Below, one piece after another: positions 24,236 through 35,573 of a DNA stretch of 42,128 nt; the stretch's first letter is position 1; the number at the start of each line of letters is the position of its first letter. The notes under the pieces are model-generated. The model saw only the letters and a list, made by a program, of their open reading frames with translations, did not search any database and was not told the origin of the DNA. Source of the stretch: Acetobacteraceae bacterium (GTDB lineage: Bacteria; Pseudomonadota; Alphaproteobacteria; Acetobacterales; Acetobacteraceae); contig JANXMB010000079.1 in the NCBI GenBank assembly GCA_025354865.1, forward strand, positions 1 to 42,128. The letters are read 5' to 3'. Made by a program: the position numbers and the translations under genes.

Positions 24236-25069
24236 ATGACCGAACGGGTCGCAATTGTGACGGGTGGGCTTCGCGGGCTGGGGCGAGGCATGACAATCGG
24301 CCTTGCTCGGGCTGGGATTAAGGTTCTGGCGGTCGGGCATATCGATAGCGATGTGCCGGCGATGACCGGCATCGACAATGTCCGCCCCTTCGTCGCCGAT
24401 ATCCGCAAACCCGCCGAATGCGATCGGGTTATCGCTGCGGCGCAGGCGGCGTTTGGGCAGATCGATATTCTAGTCAACAATGCAGGCCTGACCTTCACCT
24501 ATATCGCCCCCGATCGTTTCCGGCGCGCCGAGCGTCAGAAGTTCTGGGAGGTATCGGATGAGGTTATACAGAATGTGATGGATACCAATTACGTTGCCGC
24601 CGACAATATGGCGCGCCGGGTCGCACCGATTTTTGTCGCGCGCGGGTGGGGGCGGATCGTCAACGTGACAACGAAACTCAGCACGATGAACGTGCCCGGC
24701 GCGATACCGTACGGCTCGTCGAAAGCGGCGTTGGAAATGGCGACCGAGGTTTGGGCGAAGGAACTGGCGGGCACCGGTACGACCGTCAACATCGTCAATC
24801 CCGGGGCAGGGGCAAACACCCCGGGCATGGCGCAGGAGATGCGCGATCGCAGCGCGGCGGGGACTGCGCCGAAACTGGTCGAACCCGACGATATGGTGCC
24901 GCCGCTGTTGTTCGTGGTCTCCACAGAGGCAGATCGGATCAACGGATACCGTTTCGATGCCAATAATTTCGACCCCGCCTTGCCCCCGGCCGAGGCGGCG
25001 AAGCAAGGCGGCCGTCCGGCGGGTTTCGTGCTGCATCCGGCCGATCCCGGCGCGTGGCCATTGGGTTAG
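24236..25069 (+). CDS. short-chain dehydrogenase/reductase (SDR)
   Basis: An NAD(P)-dependent Rossmann-fold oxidoreductase of 277 aa. The start ATG has a GGAGG site about eight nt upstream. The cofactor motif is TGGLRGLG (residues 9-16), with NNAG at 81-84 and the catalytic YGSSK at Tyr159-Lys163. The usual catalytic Ser 13 residues before the Tyr is a Thr here (VTTKLST, Thr146), although Ser149 lies nearby. Thr can substitute but often lowers activity. Asp at the end of the second strand is not evident (AVGHIDSD), so cofactor preference is unclear. It is divergent from the luciferase-like/P450 pair and convergent with recG. Confidence 0.93.
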   Translation: MTERVAIVTGGLRGLGRGMTIGLARAGIKVLAVGHIDSDVPAMTGIDNVRPFVADIRKPAECDRVIAAAQAAFGQIDILVNNAGLTFTYIAPDRFRRAERQKFWEVSDEVIQNVMDTNYVAADNMARRVAPIFVARGWGRIVNVTTKLSTMNVPGAIPYGSSKAALEMATEVWAKELAGTGTTVNIVNPGAGANTPGMAQEMRDRSAAGTAPKLVEPDDMVPPLLFVVSTEADRINGYRFDANNFDPALPPAEAAKQGGRPAGFVLHPADPGAWPLG

Positions 25070-25097
25070 CGCGGCAGGCAATCGGCCGAACGTCGCG

Positions 25098-27155
25098 CTA
25101 CCCCGACGCCAGCGTCTTCATCGCCGCCGTCCGTTCGAACAGCCGCAGCAGGACCCGGACGGCCTTGCCACGGTCCGACGTCAGGCCGGGATCGCGGGAT
25201 AGCAGCACCGCCGCGTCCTTGTGCGCCATATGCAGCAGCGGTTCGTGCGCCACGGGATCCGCGAGGCGAAATCCCGGCTGCCCCGCCTGCCGCGTTCCCA
25301 GCAGGTCGCCGCCGCCGCGCAGGCGGAAATCCTCGTCCGCGATTTCGAACCCGTCTTCCGTATCGCGCAGCATGGTCAAGCGCCGGCGGGCGGTTTCGCT
25401 CACCCAATCCTCGTGCAGCAGCAGGCAGAAACTGGCTTCTGCGCCCCGCCCGACTCGGCCGCGCAACTGGTGCAACTGGGCCAGCCCGAAGCGTTCGGCG
25501 TGTTCGATCACCATCACGCTGGCGGTGGGGACATCGACGCCCACCTCCACCACGGTGGTCGCGACCAGCAGGCGGATTTGGCCGGCGGCAAAGGCTGCGA
25601 GGGCGGCGTCGCGTACTTCCGGCAGTTGTTGCCCATGCGCCAGTCCGACGCCGTCGCCGAAACGGGCATGCAGGTCGGCGAATCGTCCCTCGGCGGCCTG
25701 GACGTCCAGCACCTCGCTCTCGGCGACCAGGGGGCACACCCAGTAGACTTGGCCCCCGGCATCCAGCTTGCGGGCAATGCCGTCCATCACGTCGGGCAGC
25801 GTCGCCAGGGAATGCAGCGTGGTGCGAATCGGCTGGCGTCCGGCGGGTTTGCCGGTCAGGCGGCTGACATCCATCTCCCCCCAATTGGTCAGCAGCAGGG
25901 TGCGGGGGATGGGGGTGGCGGTCATCACCAGCACGTCGGTTTGCTCGCCTTTGGCGCCGAGCGTAAGGCGTTGATTGACGCCGAATCGGTGCTGTTCGTC
26001 GATGACGGCCAGCGCGAGGTCGCGATATTCCACCGAGTCCTGGAACAAGGCGTGGGTCCCCACCACCAGCGGGATCGACCCGTCCTTCAGGCCGCGCAGG
26101 ATTTTGGCGCGTTCCCGCCCTTTGACCGAACCGGTCAGCAACGCAACGGGGACCGAGCAGAGGCGGGTCAAGGTGCGGTGGTGCTGCTTCGCCAGCACCT
26201 CGGTCGGGGCCATGATGGCGGCCTGGGCGCCGGCTTCCACCGCGCGCAACATGGCCAGGATCGCGACCAGCGTCTTGCCCGACCCGACATCGCCTTGCAG
26301 CAGCCGCAGCATCCGGCGCGGAGACGCGAGGTCGGTATCGATTTCGGCGATGGCGGCGATCTGGGCCGGGGTTGGGGCGAACCCGAAGCGTTGCAAGGCA
26401 ATGTCCCGCAGGCGCGAATCGCCGACCAACGCCCGCCCGCGCCGCCCGCGCACCCGCCCGCGCACCACCGTCAACGCGACCTGACCGGCCAGGAATTCGT
26501 CGTACGCCAGCCGGGCGCGCATGCGCGGCGGCGGGATTTCCTCGGTGGGGGTTTGTACGGCGCGCATCGCCTCGATGAAGCTCGGCCATTTCTCCCGCCG
26601 GAGCAGCGCTGGGTCGTGCCATTCCGGAAAAATCGGCACGGCGGTCAGTGCCTGTGCAACGGCGGAGGCGACTTGCCGGGGCCATAGTCCGGCGGTTAGC
26701 GGCCAGATCGGCTCGATCGCCGGCAGTCGGTCGGCCTGTTCCAACGGCACCAGGTGGTCGGGATGCGGCAGGCTCACCCGGCCGTTGAACCGATCGATTT
26801 TCCCCGACACCAGCAATCGCGTGCCGGGTGGGGTCTGAGCCTCCCGATTGAAGCGGAAATACACCAGTTCGGCCGTTCCGGTCTCGTCCTTCACCACGAT
26901 GCGCCAGGGCTGGCGGGCATTGGCCGGGCGTTCGTGGCGCACGACCTCCACCGCCAGGGTCGCCACGGTGCCCTGCTGGGCCTGGGCGATTTTCGGGCGG
27001 TTGCGCCGATCGAGGTACGAATCGGGCATGTGAAACAGCACATCGATCGCGCGGTCCCCCCCGATCGCGCGCGCCAAAAGCGCCGCCACGGCGGGGCCTA
27101 TGCCGCGTAGGGAGGTCAGGGGTGCGAAAAGCGGGATAAGAGGATCGGTGTCCAC
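25098..27155 (-). CDS. recG: ATP-dependent DNA helicase RecG
   Basis: A branch-migrating helicase that remodels stalled forks and Holliday junctions. The N-terminal wedge has the OB-fold and LRGIGPAVAALLAR. The helicase part has GDVGSGKT (about residue 287), DEQHRFGVNQR (about 385), the TATPIPRT motif and the QLRGRVGRG motif VI. The C-terminus ends MLRDTEDGFEIADEDFRLRGGGDLLGTRQ-like, which is typical for RecG. About 685 aa from the GTG at 27155 matches the family length. An ATG at 27215 would extend it by 20 residues and overlap the divergent sdhE start; no strong ribosome-binding site is seen for either. It is divergent from sdhE-mfd, the arrangement found in many alphaproteobacteria. Confidence 0.97.
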   Translation of the reverse strand: MDTDPLIPLFAPLTSLRGIGPAVAALLARAIGGDRAIDVLFHMPDSYLDRRNRPKIAQAQQGTVATLAVEVVRHERPANARQPWRIVVKDETGTAELVYFRFNREAQTPPGTRLLVSGKIDRFNGRVSLPHPDHLVPLEQADRLPAIEPIWPLTAGLWPRQVASAVAQALTAVPIFPEWHDPALLRREKWPSFIEAMRAVQTPTEEIPPPRMRARLAYDEFLAGQVALTVVRGRVRGRRGRALVGDSRLRDIALQRFGFAPTPAQIAAIAEIDTDLASPRRMLRLLQGDVGSGKTLVAILAMLRAVEAGAQAAIMAPTEVLAKQHHRTLTRLCSVPVALLTGSVKGRERAKILRGLKDGSIPLVVGTHALFQDSVEYRDLALAVIDEQHRFGVNQRLTLGAKGEQTDVLVMTATPIPRTLLLTNWGEMDVSRLTGKPAGRQPIRTTLHSLATLPDVMDGIARKLDAGGQVYWVCPLVAESEVLDVQAAEGRFADLHARFGDGVGLAHGQQLPEVRDAALAAFAAGQIRLLVATTVVEVGVDVPTASVMVIEHAERFGLAQLHQLRGRVGRGAEASFCLLLHEDWVSETARRRLTMLRDTEDGFEIADEDFRLRGGGDLLGTRQAGQPGFRLADPVAHEPLLHMAHKDAAVLLSRDPGLTSDRGKAVRVLLRLFERTAAMKTLASG

Positions 27156-27197
27156 GGGCTGACAGACGCTGTTTGGCGGGTATATGACACTCAGCCA

Positions 27198-27457
27198 ATG
27201 ACAGAACCAGAACACGACGCGCGCCGCCGGCGTTTGCTATTTCGGTCCACCCATCGGGGGACGTTCGAGAACGATCTGATGATCGGCGGATTTGTGCGCG
27301 CCGGGCTTGGCACATTCTCGGAAGCGGAGCTGGATTCGCTGGAAGCGATCCTGGAAATGCCCGATGTCGATCTGGCGGATTGGCTGACCGGGCGCCGCCC
27401 GATCCCGGCGGAGGACGCCACGCCGATGCTGCTGCGAATCCGGGACAGTCTGCGGCG

Positions 27458-27461
<4 letters not shown>
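27198..27461 (+). CDS. sdhE: FAD assembly factor SdhE (succinate dehydrogenase assembly factor 2)
   Basis: A small cytosolic chaperone that promotes covalent flavinylation of the SdhA and FrdA flavoproteins. The 87-aa helical protein has the RGxxE signature as HRGTFENDLMIGGF. The rest is LEAILEMPDVDLADWLTGRR, typical for the Sdh5/SdhE family (DUF339). The stop overlaps the mfd start as ATGA (27458-27461), so translation is coupled. It is immediately divergent from recG. No sdh genes lie in this window. Confidence 0.95.
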
Positions 27462-30928
<3,467 letters not shown>

Positions 30929-30932
30929 CCGG

Positions 30933-31313
30933 TCAAAACAGCCAGCCCTTGGTGCGGTCCTTCTCCTGCGCCGGGGTTAGCGCGGTCGGACCGTCCGCCA
31001 CGCCGACCGGCTTGCCCGGCAAAGCGGCGGGGTCCTTCCAGCAATCCACCCGGCCCAAGCTGCGGGTGCAGAAGACCGGTTCCTCCGGCGGCGGTTCTTC
31101 TGGGCGGCAATAGGCCTGGCGCTTTTCCAGCCGCACGATCGAACAATCTCGGCCGGTGACCAGGGATACCGCCGCATCCATCGGGGTGCGCCCGATGACG
31201 GCGATGCTGCCGATTCCGAGCAAAGCGCCGCCGCCGATCCATTGTTCGGGGGATGCGGCGCAGCCGGCGATGCCGCCCACCGGCAGGAAAAGCAGGAGCA
31301 AAAGCGGTCTCAT
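30933..31313 (-). CDS. small uncharacterised lipoprotein
   Basis: The product is 126 aa from the ATG at 31313. The N-terminus MRPLLLLLFLPVGGIAGC is a lipoprotein signal peptide with lipobox IAGC, so the mature protein would be attached to the membrane by the Cys at residue 18. It is followed by a short glycine-rich hydrophobic part (QWIGGGALLGIGSIAVIG). The mature region has four further cysteines (RDCSIVRL, QAYCRPEE, VFCTRSL, VDCWKDP), enough for two disulfides. RDCSIVRLEKRQAYCRP is a pattern I have seen in small alphaproteobacterial lipoproteins without known role. The gene faces mfd tail to tail with a four-nt gap. Confidence 0.75.
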   Translation of the reverse strand: MRPLLLLLFLPVGGIAGCAASPEQWIGGGALLGIGSIAVIGRTPMDAAVSLVTGRDCSIVRLEKRQAYCRPEEPPPEEPVFCTRSLGRVDCWKDPAALPGKPVGVADGPTALTPAQEKDRTKGWLF

Positions 31314-31357
31314 GCCGCCATCCTGACAGCAAAAGGTAAACAAAAGGTTTACGCCGT

Positions 31358-31386
31358 TTGCCGCCGCGCGCCGCCGCCGCTATGGT
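31358..31386 (+). promoter_or_regulatory. candidate sigma-70 promoter for the yfgM-like/bamB/der operon
   Basis: TTGCCG (31358-31363) and TATGGT (31381-31386) are spaced by exactly 17 bp and lie 75 bp before the TTG start at 31462. Both boxes match consensus at four of six positions. Confidence 0.45.
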
Positions 31387-31461
31387 CCGGCCGCGTCGCA
31401 CCGGTCCCCTGGCCGAGCCGCTCTGGCCGCCCCCTGCGCGCGAACGGGATGAGAGAGTACG

Positions 31462-32124
31462 TTGGTCGATATCTTCGACGAAGTTGACGAGGAACTCCGA
31501 GCCGATAAGGCGGAGGCGTTGTTGAAACGGTATAGCGGTGCGCTGGTCGGCGCGGCGCTGGTCGTGCTTGCCGGGGTTGGAAGCTGGCAGGGTTGGCAGT
31601 GGTGGCAGGCGCGTCAGGATGCGGCCGCCGCCGGCGCTTTCGTCAGTGCCGTCTCGACGTTGGACCGCGCCGCCAGCCTCGATTCGACGGCCCGCGCGAG
31701 CTTGGGCGCGGCATTCGATGCGCTGTCGGCCGGTGCGCCGGAGGGGTATCGCACGCTGTCGCGCCTGCATGCGGCGGCGTTGAAGGCGCAGGCCGGCGAT
31801 CTGAACGGCGCGGCGGTTTTGTGGGACCAGGTGGCCTCCGACGGCGCGGCCGATCCGCTGTTGCGCGACCTCGCGACCTTGATGTGGGCGGAATGGCAGA
31901 TCGACCAGGGCGATCCCGCGCGGCTCGAAGCGCGGTTGAAGCCGTTGACCGAGCCTACAAATGCGTGGCGGTCTTTGGCGCAGGAACAATTGGCGCTGTT
32001 GGAACTCCGCCAGGGACACGCCGAACAGGCCAAGGCGGCGTTCGGCAAACTATCCCAGGACGTCACGGCCCCCGCGGGCGTTCGCAGCCGGGCGACCGCA
32101 CTTCTGAGCCGTTTCGGCTCATGA
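31462..32124 (+). CDS. tetratricopeptide repeat protein, YfgM-like
   Basis: An inner-membrane protein of 220 aa with a cytoplasmic N-terminus (MVDIFDEVDEELRADKAEALLKRY), one TM segment at about 27-45 and a periplasmic TPR-like region of five or six helices. This matches the TPR_21/YfgM type that associates with SecYEG and periplasmic chaperones. The start is a TTG at 31462 with a GAGAGAG site. No in-frame ATG comes before the conserved part. It is followed by bamB and der, the gene order yfgM-bamB-der also seen in E. coli, which supports the assignment by context. A diverged copy of a structured repeat lies between it and bamB. Confidence 0.88.
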   Translation: MVDIFDEVDEELRADKAEALLKRYSGALVGAALVVLAGVGSWQGWQWWQARQDAAAAGAFVSAVSTLDRAASLDSTARASLGAAFDALSAGAPEGYRTLSRLHAAALKAQAGDLNGAAVLWDQVASDGAADPLLRDLATLMWAEWQIDQGDPARLEARLKPLTEPTNAWRSLAQEQLALLELRQGHAEQAKAAFGKLSQDVTAPAGVRSRATALLSRFGS

Positions 32125-32157
32125 CGGTGGGGCGGGGTGTGGCTGTTTCCGTTTCCC

Positions 32158-32260
32158 AGACCGCAATGCGTGCGCGTCCGCTCGTGCATCGTGGTCTAAC
32201 GTTTTCGTCGATCGCGCGATTCAGACCTTCGGCGATTCCACCTACGGTCATCGCGCTTTA
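32158..32260. repeat. structured intergenic repeat, copy B (diverged)
   Basis: AGACCGCAATGC (32158-32169) pairs imperfectly with GCATCGTGGTCT (32186-32197, 10 of 12). After the shared GTCTAA, GATTCA lies at the same offset as in copy A (21476-21593). GCGCGAT (32214-32220) pairs perfectly with ATCGCGC (32250-32256), where copy A has GTGAT/ATCAC. It therefore has the same architecture with compensatory base changes in the stem. It lies directly upstream of bamB. Confidence 0.5.
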
Positions 32261-32274
32261 TGAGGACTTCTCCC

Positions 32275-33621
32275 ATGTCGGTTAGGCCAATCGCGCGCGC
32301 GGGTAACCTGTCCCGCCGCGCGGCACTCGCGGCCCCCCTGGCGCTGGCCGGCTGCGACACGGTCGATGGCTGGTTCAGCACCAAGAAAAAGCCGCTGCCC
32401 GGCAAACGCGAAATCGTGGAGGTCGATCGACGTGTCCTCCGCCCGGACGAGGGCGTGCCCAAGATCGTGCTGCCTGCGCCGGTCCGCAATTCCGGCTGGC
32501 CGCAGGCCGGTGGCAATCCCACCCACGCCATGGGCCATTTGCAAATCGGCGACCAACTCCGCGAAGCCTGGAGTTCCAGCATCGGCGAAGGCGGCGGCTA
32601 TCGGCGCAAAATTCTGGCGCAGCCGCTGGTCGTCGACGGCATGGTCTACACCATGGACTCCGATGGGGAGGTTGCGGCCTTCGCACTGACCAACGGCAAT
32701 CGGCAATGGCGTTTCGACACCAAGAACGACGACGCGGACGGCGCCAATATCGGCGGCGGGCTGGCAGTCGATAAAGGCACCGTCTACGCGGTGAACGGAA
32801 TCGGCGATCTGGTGGCGCTGGATGCCGCGAAGGGCACATTGCGCTGGCGCAAACTGCTCGACACGCCCGCCCGTTCGTCGCCGACAGTGGCCGAGGGGCG
32901 GTTGTTCCTGACCATGATCGACGACCGCCTGCTGGCACTTTCGGTCGATGACGGCACCGTCCTGTGGTCGCATCGCGGCCTGGGCGGCGGCACCCCGATG
33001 TTGGGGCAACCGGCACCGGCCTATGCCGGCGGCTTGGTCGTCGCGGGCTTCGGATCCGGGGAAATCACCGCGATGCGCGCCGATACCGGCAACGCGGTTT
33101 GGTCCGACGGCCTCGGTTCCTCCCGGATGCGCTCGGCACTCACGGATTTCACCGCGATCCGCGGGGCACCGGCGATCGCCAACAATCTGGTGTATGCGAT
33201 CGGCATGGGCGGACTGGCCGTCGCCATCGATCTACCGACCGGTCGCCGCCTGTGGGAACGGCGCATCACCGGGGAAGACACGCCCTGCGTGGCCGGCGAC
33301 TGGGTATTCCTGGTCTCGGTGGAGCAGGAATTGATCGCCATGCACGCCCGCGACGGACGGGTCGCCTGGGTCACCCCGCTGCCGCGCTGGGGCAACGAGG
33401 AAAAGCGCAAGGATCCCTACACCTGGTACGGCCCGATTCTGGCCGGCGACCGGCTGGTGGTAACCGGCACCACCGAGGAAGCCCTATCGGTCAGCCCCTA
33501 CACCGGCGCGCTGCTCGGGCGCCAAACGATGTCCGGCGTCGCCTCGCCCGTGTCACCAGTGGTCGCGGACGGCACCCTACTTGTGGTATCGGACGATGCG
33601 CGGCTGATGGCGCTGCGCTGA
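32275..33621 (+). CDS. bamB: outer membrane protein assembly factor BamB (beta-propeller lipoprotein)
   Basis: The PQQ-like eight-bladed beta-propeller lipoprotein of the BAM complex that inserts outer-membrane barrels. The protein is 448 aa from the ATG at 32275, with an AGGA site before it; the ATG at 32260 has none. The signal LSRRAALAAPLALAGC has lipobox LAGC with Cys27, and the two arginines before the hydrophobic part resemble a Tat motif. Blade repeats are visible as W-x-F/A-type repeats: AFALTNGNRQWRFDTK, ALDAAKGTLRWRKLL, ALSVDDGTVLWSHRG, AMRADTGNAVWSDGL, IDLPTGRRLWERRI, AMHARDGRVAWVTPL, SVSPYTGALLGRQT. It lies between the yfgM-like gene and der. Confidence 0.94.
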   Translation: MSVRPIARAGNLSRRAALAAPLALAGCDTVDGWFSTKKKPLPGKREIVEVDRRVLRPDEGVPKIVLPAPVRNSGWPQAGGNPTHAMGHLQIGDQLREAWSSSIGEGGGYRRKILAQPLVVDGMVYTMDSDGEVAAFALTNGNRQWRFDTKNDDADGANIGGGLAVDKGTVYAVNGIGDLVALDAAKGTLRWRKLLDTPARSSPTVAEGRLFLTMIDDRLLALSVDDGTVLWSHRGLGGGTPMLGQPAPAYAGGLVVAGFGSGEITAMRADTGNAVWSDGLGSSRMRSALTDFTAIRGAPAIANNLVYAIGMGGLAVAIDLPTGRRLWERRITGEDTPCVAGDWVFLVSVEQELIAMHARDGRVAWVTPLPRWGNEEKRKDPYTWYGPILAGDRLVVTGTTEEALSVSPYTGALLGRQTMSGVASPVSPVVADGTLLVVSDDARLMALR

Positions 33622-33637
33622 ACCAGGTCTGAATTCC

Positions 33638-34993
33638 ATGAAGTTACCAGTGGTCGTCATTGCCGGACGGCCGAACGTGGGCAAGTCCACGCTGTTCAAT
33701 CGCCTCGTCGGACGGCGGGTCGCAATTGTCGCCGATACGCCCGGGGTCACCCGCGACCGCAAGGAAGCGCAAGCCCAGATGCGCGGCCGCATGGTCCAGC
33801 TCATCGATACCGCCGGGTTGGAGGAAGCCGCCCCCGACACGCTGGCGCGGCGGATGACCGACAGTTCCTCCAGCGCCGTGCATCTCGCCGATCTCGTGTT
33901 GTTCGTCGTCGATGCGCGGGGCGGCATTACCCCGGCGGACGAACATTTCGCGCAATGGCTGCGCCGTCAGGGCCGACCGGTCATGCTGGTCGCCAATAAG
34001 GCGGAAGGGCGCAGCGCCGGGGCAACGGTGCTCGACGGCTGGTCCCTTGGGTTGGGGGAACCCTGCGCGGTGTCGGCCGAGCACGGGGAGGGTATTTCGG
34101 ATCTGATGTCGGAAATCGTGGAACGGCTGCCGCCGGTGCAGGCAGACGACGACGACGACCACGAATCCGGCACCGCCGAACGGCCGCTGAAACTGGCCAT
34201 CGTCGGCCGACCCAACGCCGGAAAATCCACCTTGCTCAACCGCCTGCTCGGCCAGGAACGGCAATTGGTCGGTCCGGAACCCGGCCTGACCCGCGATGCC
34301 ATCGCCGTCGTCATCACCGATTCCGACGGCTACAAGATCGAACTCGTCGATACCGCCGGCCTGCGCAAACGCGCGCGGATCGAAGCCGAGTTGGAGAAAA
34401 TGTCGGTCGGCGCGGCGATCCAGGCGCTGAAAATGGCGGAGGTCGTGGTGCTGACCCTCGACGCCGTCGAAGGCGTCAACGACCAAGACCTGCAAATCGC
34501 GCGGCTGGTCGAACGCGAGGGCCGCGCTTGCGTGGTGGTGCTGAACAAATGGGATGCGGTGCCGGATCGGGCGGCGGCGCGCAAAGCCGCCACCGAACGG
34601 TTGGAAGAAAGCCTCGCCCAGATGAAGGGCATCGCGTTGGTCACAATCTCCGCCCTGACCGGCGCCGGGATCGATCGGCTGCTGCCGGCGGTGCGGGCGG
34701 CGCATGCGGTGTGGAACACACGGGTTGCGACCGGGGAGTTGAACCGCTGGTTCGAACGCGCACTGGCCCGCCATCCCCCGCCGATGGTGAGCGGACGGCG
34801 GTTGAAACTGCGCTATGTCACCCAGGCCAAGGCGCGCCCGCCGACGTTCATCACCTTCGGCACGCGGGTCGAGAAAATGCCGGAAGATTACCAGCGCTAT
34901 CTGGTGAACAGCCTGCGCGATAATTTCGAGTTGCCGGGCACGCCGATCCGACTGGAACTGCGCGGGACCAAGAACCCCTACGTGGACGACTGA
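33638..34993 (+). CDS. der: ribosome biogenesis GTPase Der (EngA)
   Basis: A double-GTPase required for 50S subunit maturation. The protein is 451 aa. The first G domain has GRPNVGKST (residues 10-18), DTAGLEEA and NKAE. The second has GRPNAGKST at about 190, DTAGLRKRARIE and NKWD. The C-terminal KH-like domain (PPTFITFGTR, YLVNSLRDNFELPGTPIRLELRG) is complete. It begins 16 bp after bamB and is the last gene of the operon. A convergent VOC gene follows after 19 bp. Confidence 0.98.
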   Translation: MKLPVVVIAGRPNVGKSTLFNRLVGRRVAIVADTPGVTRDRKEAQAQMRGRMVQLIDTAGLEEAAPDTLARRMTDSSSSAVHLADLVLFVVDARGGITPADEHFAQWLRRQGRPVMLVANKAEGRSAGATVLDGWSLGLGEPCAVSAEHGEGISDLMSEIVERLPPVQADDDDDHESGTAERPLKLAIVGRPNAGKSTLLNRLLGQERQLVGPEPGLTRDAIAVVITDSDGYKIELVDTAGLRKRARIEAELEKMSVGAAIQALKMAEVVVLTLDAVEGVNDQDLQIARLVEREGRACVVVLNKWDAVPDRAAARKAATERLEESLAQMKGIALVTISALTGAGIDRLLPAVRAAHAVWNTRVATGELNRWFERALARHPPPMVSGRRLKLRYVTQAKARPPTFITFGTRVEKMPEDYQRYLVNSLRDNFELPGTPIRLELRGTKNPYVDD

Positions 34994-35012
34994 GCCCGAC
35001 CCGTCGCGCCGG

Positions 35013-35459
35013 TTATAATTGTTCGCTTTGGAAGAACTCGATCACCTCGCCCTCGGGGCCGGTGACGAAGGCGATGCGGACTTCGACAGGCGGGTTTTGC
35101 CGCAGGGTGCCGATCCGCGGTGCCACGCGCGACTCCGCCCCGGCGGCCAAGGCCCGCGCGTAGGCGGCGTCGGTGTCGGCCACCCGCAGGCAGAAATGCA
35201 GCAATGCGCCCTCGGTCCGGTCTTCGCCGGGATTGCGGCGGCGTCCTTCCGATTGCACTGCGGAGCCGGAGCCAAAAATCTCGACATAGCGTCCGTCGCC
35301 CGCGTCGAGGAACGCGGCGCGATCGATGCGGCCGGGGACCTCGAATTCGAAATGGACCTTGAAGCCCAGGCCCTCGGTGTAGAATTTGACGGTGCGATCG
35401 AAGTCGGTGGCGCGCAGGGCGACATGGTGGAAGGCCGGTGCGGTGCTGGACGGTTGCAT
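35013..35459 (-). CDS. VOC family protein (glyoxalase/dioxygenase superfamily)
   Basis: A 148-aa metal-dependent vicinal-oxygen-chelate fold protein. The ATG at 35459 has CGGAGGA upstream; the upstream open part is not supported. The two beta-alpha-beta-beta-beta modules are recognisable: FHHVALRATDFDRTVKFYTE with GLGF in the first, and LLHFCLRVADTDAAYARALA, then FVTGPEGEVIEFFQSE, in the second. Metal ligands would be His of HHVAL, Glu of YVEIF, His of LHFCL and Glu of VIEFF. Members include glyoxalase I, bleomycin-resistance-type and ring-cleavage enzymes. The substrate is unknown. It lies between der and the emrRAB-like operon. The 114 bp upstream hold no recognised element. Confidence 0.88.
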   Translation of the reverse strand: MQPSSTAPAFHHVALRATDFDRTVKFYTEGLGFKVHFEFEVPGRIDRAAFLDAGDGRYVEIFGSGSAVQSEGRRRNPGEDRTEGALLHFCLRVADTDAAYARALAAGAESRVAPRIGTLRQNPPVEVRIAFVTGPEGEVIEFFQSEQL

Positions 35460-35573
35460 GATGTTCCTCCGATTGGGGCGATCCCTTTTGGGTGGCAAGG
35501 GTAGCAAATTCCGTTCGATTTCGCGCGCTGCCGCCATGCCAACCCTGCGCGGCTACCGTTCGGCCGACCAGCG

